NCBI GenBank assembly: GCA_001586965.3 | Contig: LUCW03001409.1 | Coordinates: forward strand, 1 to 26,055 | DNA length: 26,055 bases | Source: Sphaeroforma sirkka | Taxonomy: Eukaryota > Opisthokonta > Ichthyosporea > Ichthyophonida | Direction of reading: 5' to 3' | Shown here: positions 1-8,969 of the stretch, piece by piece | Numbering within the stretch: the first letter of the stretch is position 1 | Layout: each line of letters opens with the position of its first letter | Notes under the pieces: generated by a model | What the model was told of the DNA's origin: nothing | The model's database searches: none | Seen by the model: the letters and a program-made list of their open reading frames with translations, nothing else | Program-made: the position numbers and the translations under genes

Positions 1-38
1 TTACGCTTCTTAGATAGCGTAGAGTCCTTCTTAGTCAT
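1..38 (-). CDS. Start of gag (A-type), cut by the window edge
   Basis: The minus strand from 38 encodes MTKKDSTLSKKRK, identical to the start of the gag at 6942. It shows that another A-type gag lies just left of the window, so the 6.9-kb unit continues outward. Only about 12 codons are visible. The start is taken by identity with the full copy. Confidence 0.8.
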   Translation of the reverse strand, partial: MTKKDSTLSKKR

Positions 39-467
39 ACTTATCCAGTACGACTTCTGCTATTCACTTAACGAATAGTTATTGTCTTAAGAAGATTTTA
101 TGTGGTAGTTAATTACCACGACGCTTAAGTAGCTCAAGTAGTTAATACTTTGCTAACTATAAAATGTGTAAATATCGGTCTCTTAAGGCGGTATAAACAT
201 CTTAGAGCTACTAAACGTAATAAAATCTTAAAGTCTTTTAATAAGTTTTTTAAGTATAAGAATTTTAGTCTGGTAATAAAGTTAGGTATGCCTCATAGAA
301 ATCAGCAATACTCTGGGGGATTGTAAGGCTGAGACATTGCCAATATATCATCCTCCTAGTACTGATTTCGCCGAAGGGATTTTTTTTATGTTTTCGTTAT
401 CGTTATCGTCGAAACTAGTATTACTTGTTTCGTCGCACGAATTACTAAAACTAGTAAAATCCTATTT

Positions 468-499
468 AAAAAAAAAAAAGAAAAAAAAAGAAAAAAAAA
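468..499. repeat. A-rich tract with about 10-bp period, copy 1
   Basis: Runs of nine or more A are separated by single G residues with about a 10-base period. The same tract with the same spacing is at 7372-7403. It could be a polypurine tract of a plus-strand element or simple low-complexity DNA. I cannot decide which. Confidence 0.7.
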
Positions 500-680
500 C
501 TCTTGATGTCCTTAGTTATTGTCTTAACCAATAACTGGCCACTTATCAAGAATTACCGACTTGCCATCATCAGACTGGCACATCTGGTTGGCTGAGCGGA
601 GGTTAAACTAGGTAACCATTAAGGGTCTCTAGAAACCTATGTTCGGTTGAGCCATCTCGCTACTGAAGTATTCAGATGTA

Positions 681-934
681 TATTTTGGAGTGTTTATCTA
701 GGTCTCTTAATAGACCTACTCCAAATATACTCTTTGGCCTTTTCACAGTCCCTTTAATGGGTCGGGGCCAAAATATCTGATTTGTAAAATGGAAAAGGTA
801 CTTGTAAATAGAACCTTTAAAAACCATTTAATACACGTGCTTTTAATAGTACGGTTATAATTTACGTACTGCTTAAGAGTACGTTTATTAACATAAGAGT
901 CTAATGTGGAGGCCCGGCTATTACATTAGACTCT
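681..934. repeat. String of four inverted repeats, copy 1
   Basis: Four separate stem-loops follow each other. They are TAGGTCT/AGACCTA inside an outer TTTTGGAG/CTCCAAA stem (681-730), TTTGGCC/GGCCAAA (733-772), ACGTACT/AGTACGT (864-884), and a perfect 12-bp AGAGTCTAATGT/ACATTAGACTCT (896-934). All are kept in the second copy (about 7585-7839). Perfect arms suggest folding or a mobile-element end rather than chance. The function is unknown. Confidence 0.7.
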
Positions 935-942
935 CTAGTTTT

Positions 943-1337
943 GCTAAGGTCTCGGTTGAGGGTTTCCACTTCTTAGTGGTACCTGCAGGACAGATGCGAC
1001 AAACGATTGTGTGTTTCCAAGGTGTCTTCTTAATAGAATTGGATCCCTAATACAAGAACATATCGGTTTCACGGTCGACATAGATAGGCATGTCTTGTAT
1101 CATATCAATTAAATTACGTATCCATGGGTCGGAACTACGTAAGGGACAACACAGCGTAATGGTAGACTTAGTAATATTAATATCATTTAACAACTGTGCG
1201 ATAAGTTGCCAAGGTGGGTTAGCCCATACATTATGCTTTGATAAGTCAAGTTGAAAGGCATCACCTTTAGGATGAGTCAACGACCTATAATCAAAAACCT
1301 GTTTGTGTAAACTTCGATGGAAATTACTAGGTTTCAA
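943..1337 (-). pseudogene. Fragment of Dam-like pol domain abutting an LTR, copy 1
   Basis: The minus strand encodes a diverged piece of the same Dam-like domain seen at 3759-4391, including YRSLTHPKGDAFQLDLSKHN and an ANPPW motif (1209-1220). Here the fourth motif residue is Trp, where the main copy has Cys. Homology with the intact domain starts at about 943 and ends exactly at 1305, where the LTR begins. The first residues of the open frame (MKPSNFHRSLH) are LTR sequence read through. It is best explained as part of an older element into which the LTR-bearing element inserted. Confidence 0.75.
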
Positions 1338-1899
1338 ACTATATTAAACTAAAATACAATTTAGTCAGTTAGGATTTAGCAGTGGTAGCTTGTGTAAGAA
1401 TGATCGGGACTGCCTCTTGTTAAGAGCCTAAATATCCTCGATCACACAGGGCGTACCTCTAGCTGTTCTTTATTGAATAATTTTCACTAGAAGTACTAAG
1501 TGTTCATGACCACTTGCCTAATTTGTAAATAGACATAATAACGTAAGTCACGTCAATACATTAGCTGATATAAATAAAGTTCCATCTGAAGAAAAGTTAA
1601 AAAAAGAAAAGACTTATTGGATTTTGGAGATTGGCGGAGGACCAAAATCTATAAGTAGTAGTTCGGAGATTATAAAATTTAGTTTATAATATCCTACATC
1701 TACTAATGTCTCAAATAGGTCCAAGTAGATGAGTCATACCAAATACTCAGGCTATTGGAGCCATCAAAGTGAATTTAGAACACTTTGGAAATATTGGAAA
1801 AAGAGCTTTGTACTAAATTATTTAAAATACAAATAAAAACTAATGTATTATCTCAATTGATCTTGATATTTTAGACTGACCGGAGGCCGTATTTCTACA
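1306..1899 (-). repeat. LTR of the A/B family (594 bp), 3' LTR of copy 1
   Basis: The sequence starts TGTAAAC and ends TTCTACA, so it has the TG...CA ends of an LTR with TGTA/TACA inverted tips. The same unit occurs at 8208-8811 and 24019-24611 with indels. On the minus strand it follows the integrase gene and a G-rich tract, which makes it the 3' LTR of a minus-strand element. Internally it carries an ATTATAAA/TTTATAAT inverted repeat near 1668-1690 that could hold a TATA-type promoter; this last point is a guess. Confidence 0.85.
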
Positions 1900-1900
1900 T

Positions 1901-1911
1901 AGCCCCCCCAG
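1901..1911 (-). other. Polypurine tract, copy 1
   Basis: On the minus strand a run of about seven G lies directly before the TG of the LTR. This is the position of the polypurine tract that primes plus-strand DNA synthesis in LTR retrotransposons. It fixes the element orientation as minus strand. Confidence 0.75.
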
Positions 1912-2028
1912 TAGCTTTTAGAACTACGAACGTACGTTAAGATACGATCTAGTTGGTAAAGCGAAAACCAAAGTAAAAACGGTTTCGGTCATGACTTATC
2001 GAGTAAGTATGTGCCTATATGTACGAGT

Positions 2029-3560
2029 TCAAGACTCATGTTGTACTCTATGTCGTTTAGTATTTGGTCCAGTAACCATTTCCGATGTAGGCGCCTTACG
2101 TTTATTATTTGGTAAGGTAATAGCCAAAGGCTGTTCTTCATTAGTAAGTAAGTTTGAACAATTTTCTGCACTGTTGGTAAGAAGATCAGAAAGTTTAGTC
2201 ACGTAGGAAGTAGGTGGCAAATAGGGAATTTCAGATCCGTCAGGGTTTGTAGTCACTTGAGGAAACCCTTTTCGTTTATCTCGTGTGTTCTTATGTAAAC
2301 GCTTATTCCATTTCTTATTAAAGATACGAAGAAAGTCGCGAGATTCACGAAATGCATCGGAGGTTAGCCAAGCTACTGTCCCATCCATGAAACGGGTCTT
2401 GTAGTAAGTGTAGCCGTCTTCGGATGTTTTGTCAATTATATCTTTGACTTGTGACTCCATAACTGGTACATCAGAATCAAATGAGCGAGCGAATGAGAGT
2501 TCGGAGGTAGGGATACGGTGAGTGCCTAGATTGGTTGCGCTAGTACCATCAATGTTATTCACTTCGTAAGTATCACTCTTCTCATCATGGTAGGAAATAA
2601 CAAAAGGTCCTATCGTCTTAGAAGAGAGTTCGGTAACGTTGGCGTTTCGATTTATAATGTTAACGTAATCGCCGACTTTGAACTGAACAATGTTCTTAGT
2701 GTTATTCCATCGGTCATACGCTTTAAGTAGGACGCGATTTTTTGTGCTCGAGTAAACAGGGGTAAACAACGTTCTGCATATGCTCGATCTTTGTAGCCAC
2801 GGGGTAGCGTGTTTCTCGGGCGCAGTTTTATCAAACGTTGCTTGTAATTCACTATAGCGGCCAAAGAAATAGTGAAACGGGAGTGTTCCAGTTTGAGGAT
2901 TCATGCAGTTATTCATTTGAGTCTGAACCCATTTCAAATGATAAGGCCACATATCCTCAACGTCGTCTAGTGCGGTACGCAAGAGTTTCTTAAGTTCTCT
3001 ATGACGTGTCTCATTTGCACCCTGCGTTTGAGGTTTGTAAGGAACACCACGCCTATGGGTCATGCCTGATACGAGTATAAGTGCCTCCATTACGTCGGTA
3101 CAAAACTCACTACCGTTATCAGAACATAGTACTGGGGAAACCGAAGTCATTAAAGACGTGATAGCATAATTCTGCCACTGTTTGTGGACGTTTGTTCGGT
3201 ATTGCATAAAGCAAGTTATAGCCGGAAGCCACACATAAGAAAATGACAGATATATACATCGCCAGTATGCTTGGATCGCGGGAGTTTAACCAAATCGACT
3301 ATGACTCGGCGCATCGGTTGGTCTTCTGTCACACTTTTTTAGGGGTGCCCAACCGTATCGCTTGATCTGGTTCTTTTCACAATCAGTACAGCGTCGGTAT
3401 ACTTCACGTATGGTTTCTTTCAGCGCCGGGTGATCAAGCCCTGCACGAATAGCCATTTTATAAGTATGCTCATATGCTCGATGCGCGTTAAATTATGTAT
3501 AATTTTAACTCTACTTTCGAGCTCCTCTAAGTCAGTCAGATTCTGCGTAACGCTGGCTGG
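2029..3560 (-). pseudogene. Integrase with chromodomain-like tail, copy 1 (frameshifted)
   Basis: This gene would insert the element cDNA into the genome. On the minus strand the H2C2 zinc region (HRAYEHT ... CTDC) lies at about 3500-3370. The first catalytic Asp region (VIVDLVKL) is near 3300. The 401-codon frame 3234-2029 holds the second Asp (SDNGSEF) and, 35 residues later, the Glu (GANETRHRELK), giving the D-35-E spacing. The tail around 2470-2330 (MESQVKDIIDK, then TRFMDGTVAWL) resembles a diverged chromodomain and is followed by a basic stretch. Single-base indels near 3130, 3240 and 3490 break the frame. Copy 2 has different breaks, so an intact parent is likely. Confidence 0.85.
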
Positions 3561-3772
3561 ATGAACCATAGTCCTGTTGGAAAGGGCAACCTCAGTATCA
3601 GGAGGGTAGAGTCCTGAGATACATAATTGACAACATTGGATTGTTGAAGTATCTTCTTCAGTTGTTTCGCAACTCCTGGCTGTTCTTTAAGCAGCGCTTT
3701 AAGTAGTTGAGTGCGAGCTTCAGGTTCTCTTAGAGTTTTGAGTCTTTGATCCATGGCCTTAGCTAGTTCCAT
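3536..3772 (-). pseudogene. Dam-integrase linker, copy 1
   Basis: The frame encodes a charged, helix-prone linker (MELAKAMDQRLKTLREPEA..., LLKALLKEQPGVAKQLKK). In copy 2 it is continuous with both the upstream Dam-like domain and the downstream H2C2 zinc region, inside one 367-codon frame. Here a homopolymer indel near 3775 separates it from the Dam part, and another near 3605 changes frame before the zinc region. It is a piece of pol, not an independent gene. Confidence 0.75.
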
Positions 3773-4439
3773 ATTTTTTACGATCTAATGCCGTTTCAAT
3801 CGGCATTACCTCGACTGCAATCTTGTTGGGTGTATGTGTTGTACGAGTCTTGAGCTTTTGTTCAAACTCTTTAGACTCCTCTAGTTTAGCTAAGAATTCG
3901 GTTGAGGGTTTCCACTTAGTGGTACCTGCAGGACCGATGCGACAAACAATGGTGTGTTTCCAAGGCGTCTTCTTAATAGAATAGGATCCCTGATACAAGA
4001 ACGTGTCGGTTTCACGGTCGACATAAATAGGTTCGTCTTGAATCATATTAATTAAATCACGTATCCATGGGTCGGAGTTACGTAAGGGACAACACAGCGT
4101 AATGGTAGATTTAGTAATATTAACATAATTTAACAACTGTGCGATAAGTTGACAAGGTGGGTTAGCCCACGCATTATGCTTTGATAAGTCAAGCTGAAAT
4201 GCATCACCTTTAGGATGAGTCAACGACCTATATTCAGAAACCTGTTTGTTATGTTCTGCGGCGAACATATCAACAGTAAATGGACCCCATCGTGATTGAG
4301 CGAGGTTAAACCATTTCTTATTTAGCATCCAATCGGTTGCTAATAACTCCTTGACTGTTTTCTGGTAGTCGGGCACAAGTCGAGAGAGCATGTCAGGAAG
4401 ATGGTTATGTATTCCTGGTATGTGTGTTATATTAAAAGC
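3759..4439 (-). CDS. RNase H tail plus Dam-like domain of pol, copy 1
   Basis: The minus strand reads the RNase H C-terminus (FNITHIPG ... LPDMLSRL) and then a domain like phage N6-adenine methyltransferases. It has WFNLAQSRWGPFTVDMFAAE near the start, then YRSLTHPKGDAF, ANPPCQ (4152-4163), a hydrophobic strand ITLCCPL, a DPWIRDLI segment, and a final strand ending TDTFLY. The NPPx motif is the catalytic signature of amino-methyltransferases. Here x is Cys, not the usual Tyr, Phe or Trp. It lies between RNase H and integrase and would be part of the Pol polyprotein. The upstream RNase H and RT are missing because of the junction at 4439/4440. Assignment to a Dam-like fold is by eye. Confidence 0.75.
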   Translation of the reverse strand, partial: AFNITHIPGIHNHLPDMLSRLVPDYQKTVKELLATDWMLNKKWFNLAQSRWGPFTVDMFAAEHNKQVSEYRSLTHPKGDAFQLDLSKHNAWANPPCQLIAQLLNYVNITKSTITLCCPLRNSDPWIRDLINMIQDEPIYVDRETDTFLYQGSYSIKKTPWKHTIVCRIGPAGTTKWKPSTEFLAKLEESKEFEQKLKTRTTHTPNKIAVEVMPIETALDRKKYGTS

Positions 4440-4732
4440 TTTACTATCATAGCTTGGGTTGTAATGTGGCGATGGTCGGCTAATGATATTTTAACATCGG
4501 TAGCCATCGTATCGCACTTGGAAGTCTTCTCATCAGCTAATATAAGGTGAGTAGTTTGTGTTCTACGTTCGATATCTTTCATTAATGCAAAGCGATCGGA
4601 TATACATGAAATTTCTGAACCAGGATCAATCATCGCAAGGACTTTATTTCCGTTGCAATATACAGGGATTATTACACGCTCATCTAAAGAGTCGTTGTAT
4701 TGTCTTTGTACAGATTGAACCCGGTAGTACCT
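4440..4732 (-). pseudogene. Retropepsin-like protease of element A, truncated
   Basis: Starting directly after the gag stop on the minus strand, the frame stays open with no Met until 4633. It encodes a retroviral-type aspartic protease: a short strand (VIIPVYCNGNKVLAMI), the active-site loop DPGSEIS, then ILADEKTS and ISLADHRHITTQAMIV. The usual D-T/S-G triad is DPG here, as in element B. The protein runs into sequence of the RNase H tail at 4439, so the last third of the protease and all of RT are absent. It is in the same frame as gag, separated by one TGA. Confidence 0.75.
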
Positions 4733-6942
4733 TCATTCCAGTTTGATATCTGGTTTCCGGTCACATGTCTTGGCGTGATAACCGTTGGTTTTCTCACACT
4801 TGTCAAACTTATTAATAAAGTGTTTGCAAGTAGCTGAGTGCCGCCCGTTCCAATAACAGTTCGGGGCAAGCTGATACATATCGTATCCACACTTCTCGTC
4901 GGCACACTTCTTAATTTGCTTGTATAGTGCTTCCTTCTCAGCACGCACCCTTTTATTAGGCTGTGAGTGCTGCGCTGATTCACGCGGACGAACATTCGGA
5001 CGTTCGTTAGATGTCTGTCGGGATACATACCCTTGATCTATCTGATCACGTGGTTTCTTAAGAACCACCTTCTCTCTCGAGGTTACTCGATCAGAGGGAT
5101 AAGTGTCGGAAACAGTTTCATAGAACTGATTCCAGCGCAGTCGAGTCAGGTGAAACTTCTTCTCCTGTCCCTTATCTCTCGTTTCGTTCGCATACTTGCG
5201 ACGAAGCTCGAGGTAAAGGCGCTCTCGATCATTACTGCCTATGTTCATACAGAATACATGCATTGCCAACAATTCATACCAGCGTGGCTTTGTCATCCCT
5301 TTAATATCAGGTCTGACAAGGTCCGCATCGAGTTTCAGAATATAGCTCAAGATGCTAGTATTCGCTGTTGGTGGTGCCAGAATTGAACATAGTCCTGGAC
5401 TGCGCATATCCTTGCTTAATAAGGATGTCACTAGCCAACATACTTCTGGCCAGTTACGACACTCATCGATCTCTTTGAGATGCTTCTGAAGGATCCGATA
5501 ATTGGTTCCTTCTGGATTAAATGTCTGCATAAACGCAGATATCCATTGCGGTGGGGCAATGTCATTTGTCTCCAGCATCACTGTAAACGCGTGTATCGAG
5601 CGAGTCAGAGTCTCGAGGTCATGATTATTGATGAATTCGGGCTTCTGGGTACTTGAGTCCCAGTTCGACTTAAGTCGACTGATCATGCCCTTATACTTCT
5701 GGTGATCGCGTTGGTCCTGCCCGCGTTGTGCTTGCAGCAACTGGTCGATTCGCTTCTGCTTGATGTTGATTATTTTCGCATAATAATCAATTTCTGGGCG
5801 ATCTTGCAGGTCATGAGGGAGCTCCATCTTAACTGTGAGTTCGTTAACTTCTGCATTCAGCATATCTACCTCTGTGGACTGAAAGTCTTCGGCGGGTTGG
5901 TGTAATGCATTGCGGTCCTTCCGTGGGTACTCCACGTCACTCGCATGTATGCGGGAAGCTTTAGTTCCCTTTCGGTGGATATTAAAGTCTATGGTCGACG
6001 CTTCACGACGCTCGTTACTGAGACGTGGTGTTGGAATGAAGATCTTAGGATCATCCGTTACGATAATCTCGCACGTCGACTTTGGCTGGGTGCGATGTGC
6101 CTTCCCCCAATTAGGTAAGGGAGGAGGTGTATTCTTCCCAGCGGTTGGGTCTATAATACCTCCAAAACGGGAGACTCATGTCCCGGTGATTGTATTGGAG
6201 TAAATAGTGCCTGGTCCCGTGGAAGTAGACTTTCCCAGGGAACATTCTCCGGGCTTATTTCGGCCGGCTTAGTACTTAGATCGTGGTACTCCTCATTGAT
6301 ATTCTCTAAGCGATGTTTTGACTGCTCTTTTACAGCTGCAATGGTGTCGTTAGAGACATATTCACGTAGGCGTTTAGCTTTCTCGCCAGTTCCGTACATT
6401 CGATCTACGTGTGTGATAGATAACTTCTCTAGTGTGAGTTGTTTCTCTAGGGCAGCTAACTGATTCTTAAGTTCAGCATTTTCATCGAGCAACTTACTGA
6501 TGTGGGTAGATGCGCTAGCCTGTGGTTCGTCTTCCGTCGGTCCCTTCTCGGGTTGGACTTCATCGTCACCGGGGTCGTCGTAATTGACTTCCGTAATTGG
6601 CTCTTTACCCTTTGGATTAATCTCCTCGAGGTCGTCATAGTTGACTTCCTTAATTGGTTCTTTACCCTTTGGATTAATCTCCTCAGGGATAGTAGATGGA
6701 GTGGTCTTAAACCCACTCCTATTTTCGCTTCGCGGTTTCGCGAGCTTTGAACTTGAGGAGAGAGTGGGTCCTCTAGCCCTCTCCTCGGCTGACTTCTCTC
6801 TTAATGGAGTAGTCTCACCGGTATCCAGTGTATTGTCGTCTTTAGCGACAATGGGGTTGACTGCGTCTTCGGCAGATTCTCTGTTCATCTTCTTTTTATC
6901 CGCTTTACGCTTCTTAGATAGCGTAGAGTCCTTCTTAGTCAT
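4733..6942 (-). CDS. Gag of element A (one frameshift near 6150)
   Basis: This is the capsid/nucleocapsid precursor, given as one gene of about 735 codons. The start at 6942 gives a basic N-terminus (MTKKDSTLSKKRKADKKK). Then come two tandem 19-residue repeats (EEINPKGKEPI...VNYDD, about 6590-6700), a leucine-rich coiled coil (LLDENAELKNQLAALEKQL, about 6490-6430) and, after a frame change at 6150 in a short homopolymer, the capsid-like helical part. The C-terminus holds a Cys/His array (KCGYDMYQLAPNC, WNGRH, CKHF, CEKTNGYHAKTC). It is not the normal CX2CX4HX4C knuckle. The gene ends in TGA at 4735-4733, in frame with protease. The sequence is diverged from the B gag although the pol regions are nearly identical. 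Confidence 0.8.
6590..6705 (-). repeat. Tandem 57-bp repeat inside gag A
   Basis: Two head-to-tail copies encode a 19-residue unit starting EEINPKGKEPI and ending VNYDD, differing in K/T and L/P. The repeat lies in the acidic, probably disordered segment between the basic N-terminus and the coiled coil. It is a recent slip duplication that kept the frame. Confidence 0.85.
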
Positions 6943-7847
6943 ACTTATCCAGTACGACTTCTGCTATTCACTTAACGAATAGTTATTGTCTTAAGAAGAT
7001 TTTATGTGGTAGTTAATTACCACGACGCTTAAGTAGCTCAAGTAGTTAATACTTTGCTAACTATAAAATGTGTAAATATCGGTCTCTTAAGGCGGTATAA
7101 ACATCTTAGAGCTACTAAACGTAATAAAATCTTAAAGTCTTTTAATAAGTTTTTTAAGTATAAGAATTTTAGTCTGGTAATAAAGTTAGGTATGCCTCAT
7201 AGAAATCAGCAATACTCTGGGGGATTGTAAGGCTGAGACATTGCCAATATATCATCCTCCTAGTACTGATTTCGCCGAAGGGATTTTTTTTATGTTTTCG
7301 TTATCGTTATCGTCGAAACTAGTATTACTTGTTTCGTCGCACGAATTACTAAAACTAGTAAAATCCTATTTAAAAAAAAAAAAGAAAAAAAAAGAAAAAA
7401 AAACTCTTGATGTCCTTAGTTATTGTCTTAACCAATAACTGGCCACTTATCAAGAATTACCGACTTGCCATCATCAGACTGGCACATCTGGTTGGCTGAG
7501 CGGAGGTTAAACTAGGTAACCATTAAGGGTCTCTAGAAACCTATGTTCGGTTGAGCCATCTCGCTACCGAAGTATTCAGATGTATATTTTGGAGTGTTTA
7601 TCTAGGTCTCTTAATAGACCTACTCCAAATATACTCTTTGGCCTTTTTCACAGTCCCTTTAATGGGTCGGGGCCAAAATATCTGATTTGTAAAATGGAAA
7701 AGGTACTTGTAAATAGAACCTTTAAAAACCATTTAATACACGTGCTTTTAATAGTACGGTTATAATTTACGTACTGCTTAAGAGTACGTTTATTAACATA
7801 AGAGTCTAATGTGGAGGCCCGGCTATTACATTAGACTCTCTAGTTTT
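6943..7847. other. Leader/spacer with hairpins, copy 2
   Basis: This is the second copy of 39-942, directly upstream of the gag at 6942 on the minus strand. It repeats the A-rich tract (7372-7403) and the four hairpins (about 7585-7839, the last with perfect 12-bp arms at 7801-7812 and 7828-7839). A stretch at about 7490-7560 has a tRNA-like A box (TGGCTGAGCGG) and a poor B-box-like string, too weak to call a tRNA. I see no gene here. Confidence 0.6.
7372..7403. repeat. A-rich tract, copy 2
   Basis: The pattern of A runs separated by single G residues is identical to 468-499. Unlike most homopolymers in the duplicated block, its length is the same in both copies. Confidence 0.65.
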
Positions 7848-8239
7848 GCTAAGGTCTCGGTTGAGGGTTTCCACTTAGTGGTACCTGCAGGACAGATGCG
7901 ACAAACGATTGTGTGTTTCCAAGGTGTCTTCTTAATAGAATTGGATCCCTAATACAAGAACATATCGGTTTCACGGTCGACATAGATAGGCATGTCTTGT
8001 ATCATATCAATTAAATTACGTATCCATGGGTCGGAACTACGTAAGGGACAACACAGCGTAATGGTAGACTTAGTAATATTAATATCATTTAACAACTGTG
8101 CGATAAGTTGCCAAGGTGGGTTAGCCCATACATTATGCTTTGATAAGTCAAGTTGAAAGGCATCACCTTTAGGATGAGTCAACGACCTATAATCAAAAAC
8201 CTGTTTGTGTAAACTTCGATGGAAATTACTAGGTTTCAA
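7848..8239 (-). pseudogene. Fragment of Dam-like pol domain abutting an LTR, copy 2
   Basis: This fragment gives the same 96-residue translation as 1047-1337, including the ANPPW motif (8111-8122). Homology to the intact Dam domain (10800-11163) stops exactly at the LTR start at 8208. The residues before YRSL are KQVFD here and KQVSE in the intact domain, so this is a different, older element copy. It lacks everything upstream of the middle of the Dam domain. Confidence 0.75.
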
Positions 8240-8811
8240 ACTATATTAAACTAAAATACAATTTAGTCAGTTAGGATTTAGCAGTGGTAGCTTGTGTAAG
8301 AATGATCGGGACTGCCTCTTGTTAAGAGCCTAAATATCCTCGATCACACAGGGCGTACCTCTAGCTGTTCTTTATTGAATATTTTTTTCACTAGAAGTAC
8401 TAAGTGTTCATGACCACTTGCCTAATTTGTAAATAGACATAATAACGTAAGTCACGTCAATACATTAGCTGATATAAATAAAGTTCCATCCATCTGAAGA
8501 AAAGTTAAAAAAAAAGAAAAGACTTATTGGATTTTGGAGATTGGCGGGAGGACCAAAATCTATAAGTAGTAGTTCGGAGATTATAAAATTTAGTTTATAA
8601 TATCCTACATCTACTAATGTCTCAAATAGGTCCAAGTAGATGAGTCATACCAAATACTCAGGCTATTGGAGCCATCAAAGTGAATTTAGAACACTTTGGA
8701 AATATTGGAAAAAAGAGCTTGTACTAAATTATTTAAAATACAAATAAAAAACTAATGTATTATCTCAATTGATCTTGATATTTTAGACTGACCGGAGGCC
8801 GTATTTCTACA
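8208..8811 (-). repeat. 3' LTR of element B (604 bp)
   Basis: This LTR has TGTAAAC...TTCTACA ends and about ten extra bases compared with the copy at 1306, including a small CATC repeat near 8490 and longer homopolymers. The minus-strand G run lies at its right edge, next to integrase, so it is the 3' LTR of the minus-strand element. The proposed 5' partner is 24019-24611. The flanks do not match as a target duplication (GTTTG on the left, CGCCC on the right). Confidence 0.85.
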
Positions 8812-8812
8812 T

Positions 8813-8821
8813 AGCCCCCCA
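8813..8821 (-). other. Polypurine tract of element B
   Basis: A run of six G on the minus strand lies directly before the LTR TG. It is one base shorter than the tract in the left copy. The position and strand match a plus-strand primer site. Confidence 0.7.
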
Positions 8822-8969
8822 GTAGCTTTTAGAACTACGAACGTACGTTAAGATACGATCTAGTTGGTAAAGCGAAAACCAAAGTAAAAAAACGGTTTCG
8901 GTCATGACTTATCGAGTAAGTATGTGCCTATATGTACGAGTTCAAGACTCATGTTGTACTCTATGTCGT

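Larger units (their letters stand above)
39..942. other. Leader/spacer with hairpins, copy 1
   Basis: There is no convincing gene in this stretch. A 65-aa open frame at 337-534 ends in a poly-lysine read of an A-rich tract and is not believed. The stretch holds a GTGGTA/TACCAC palindrome (about 103-120), an A-rich tract at 468-499 and four inverted repeats in a row at 681-934. It lies upstream of the A-type gag on the minus strand, where a leader or 5' LTR would be expected, but no LTR ends can be assigned from a single unit. It is duplicated at 6943-7847. Confidence 0.6.
1..4439. repeat. Left copy of 6.9-kb-spaced direct duplication
   Basis: This block is repeated almost base for base at 6905-11353. 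The offset is about 6904 at the left end and grows to 6914 at the right through small indels. The copies differ mostly by one- or two-base indels in homopolymers or dinucleotides (for example around 2080, 2605, 2790, 3485 and 3770), with few substitutions. It contains a gag start, a hairpin-rich leader, a Dam fragment, an LTR, integrase, a Dam-like domain and the RNase H tail. The right edge is sharp: after 4439 the left copy enters a protease gene, while the right copy continues RNase H for a few bases and then meets a nested element. The left edge lies outside the window. Confidence 0.95.

Noticed and set aside
468..499. Poly(A) tail of a LINE or processed gene
   Set aside because: It is interrupted by regularly spaced G, and no coding sequence, target duplication or matching 5' sequence was seen.
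337..534. 65-aa plus-strand frame, repeated at 7241-7438
   Set aside because: It ends in a poly-lysine stretch that only reads the A-rich tract, has no recognisable domain, and is identical because the DNA is duplicated, not because of selection.
7484..7569. tRNA-Leu/Ser-like sequence
   Set aside because: Only an A-box-like string is convincing. The B box is poor and no cloverleaf could be drawn.
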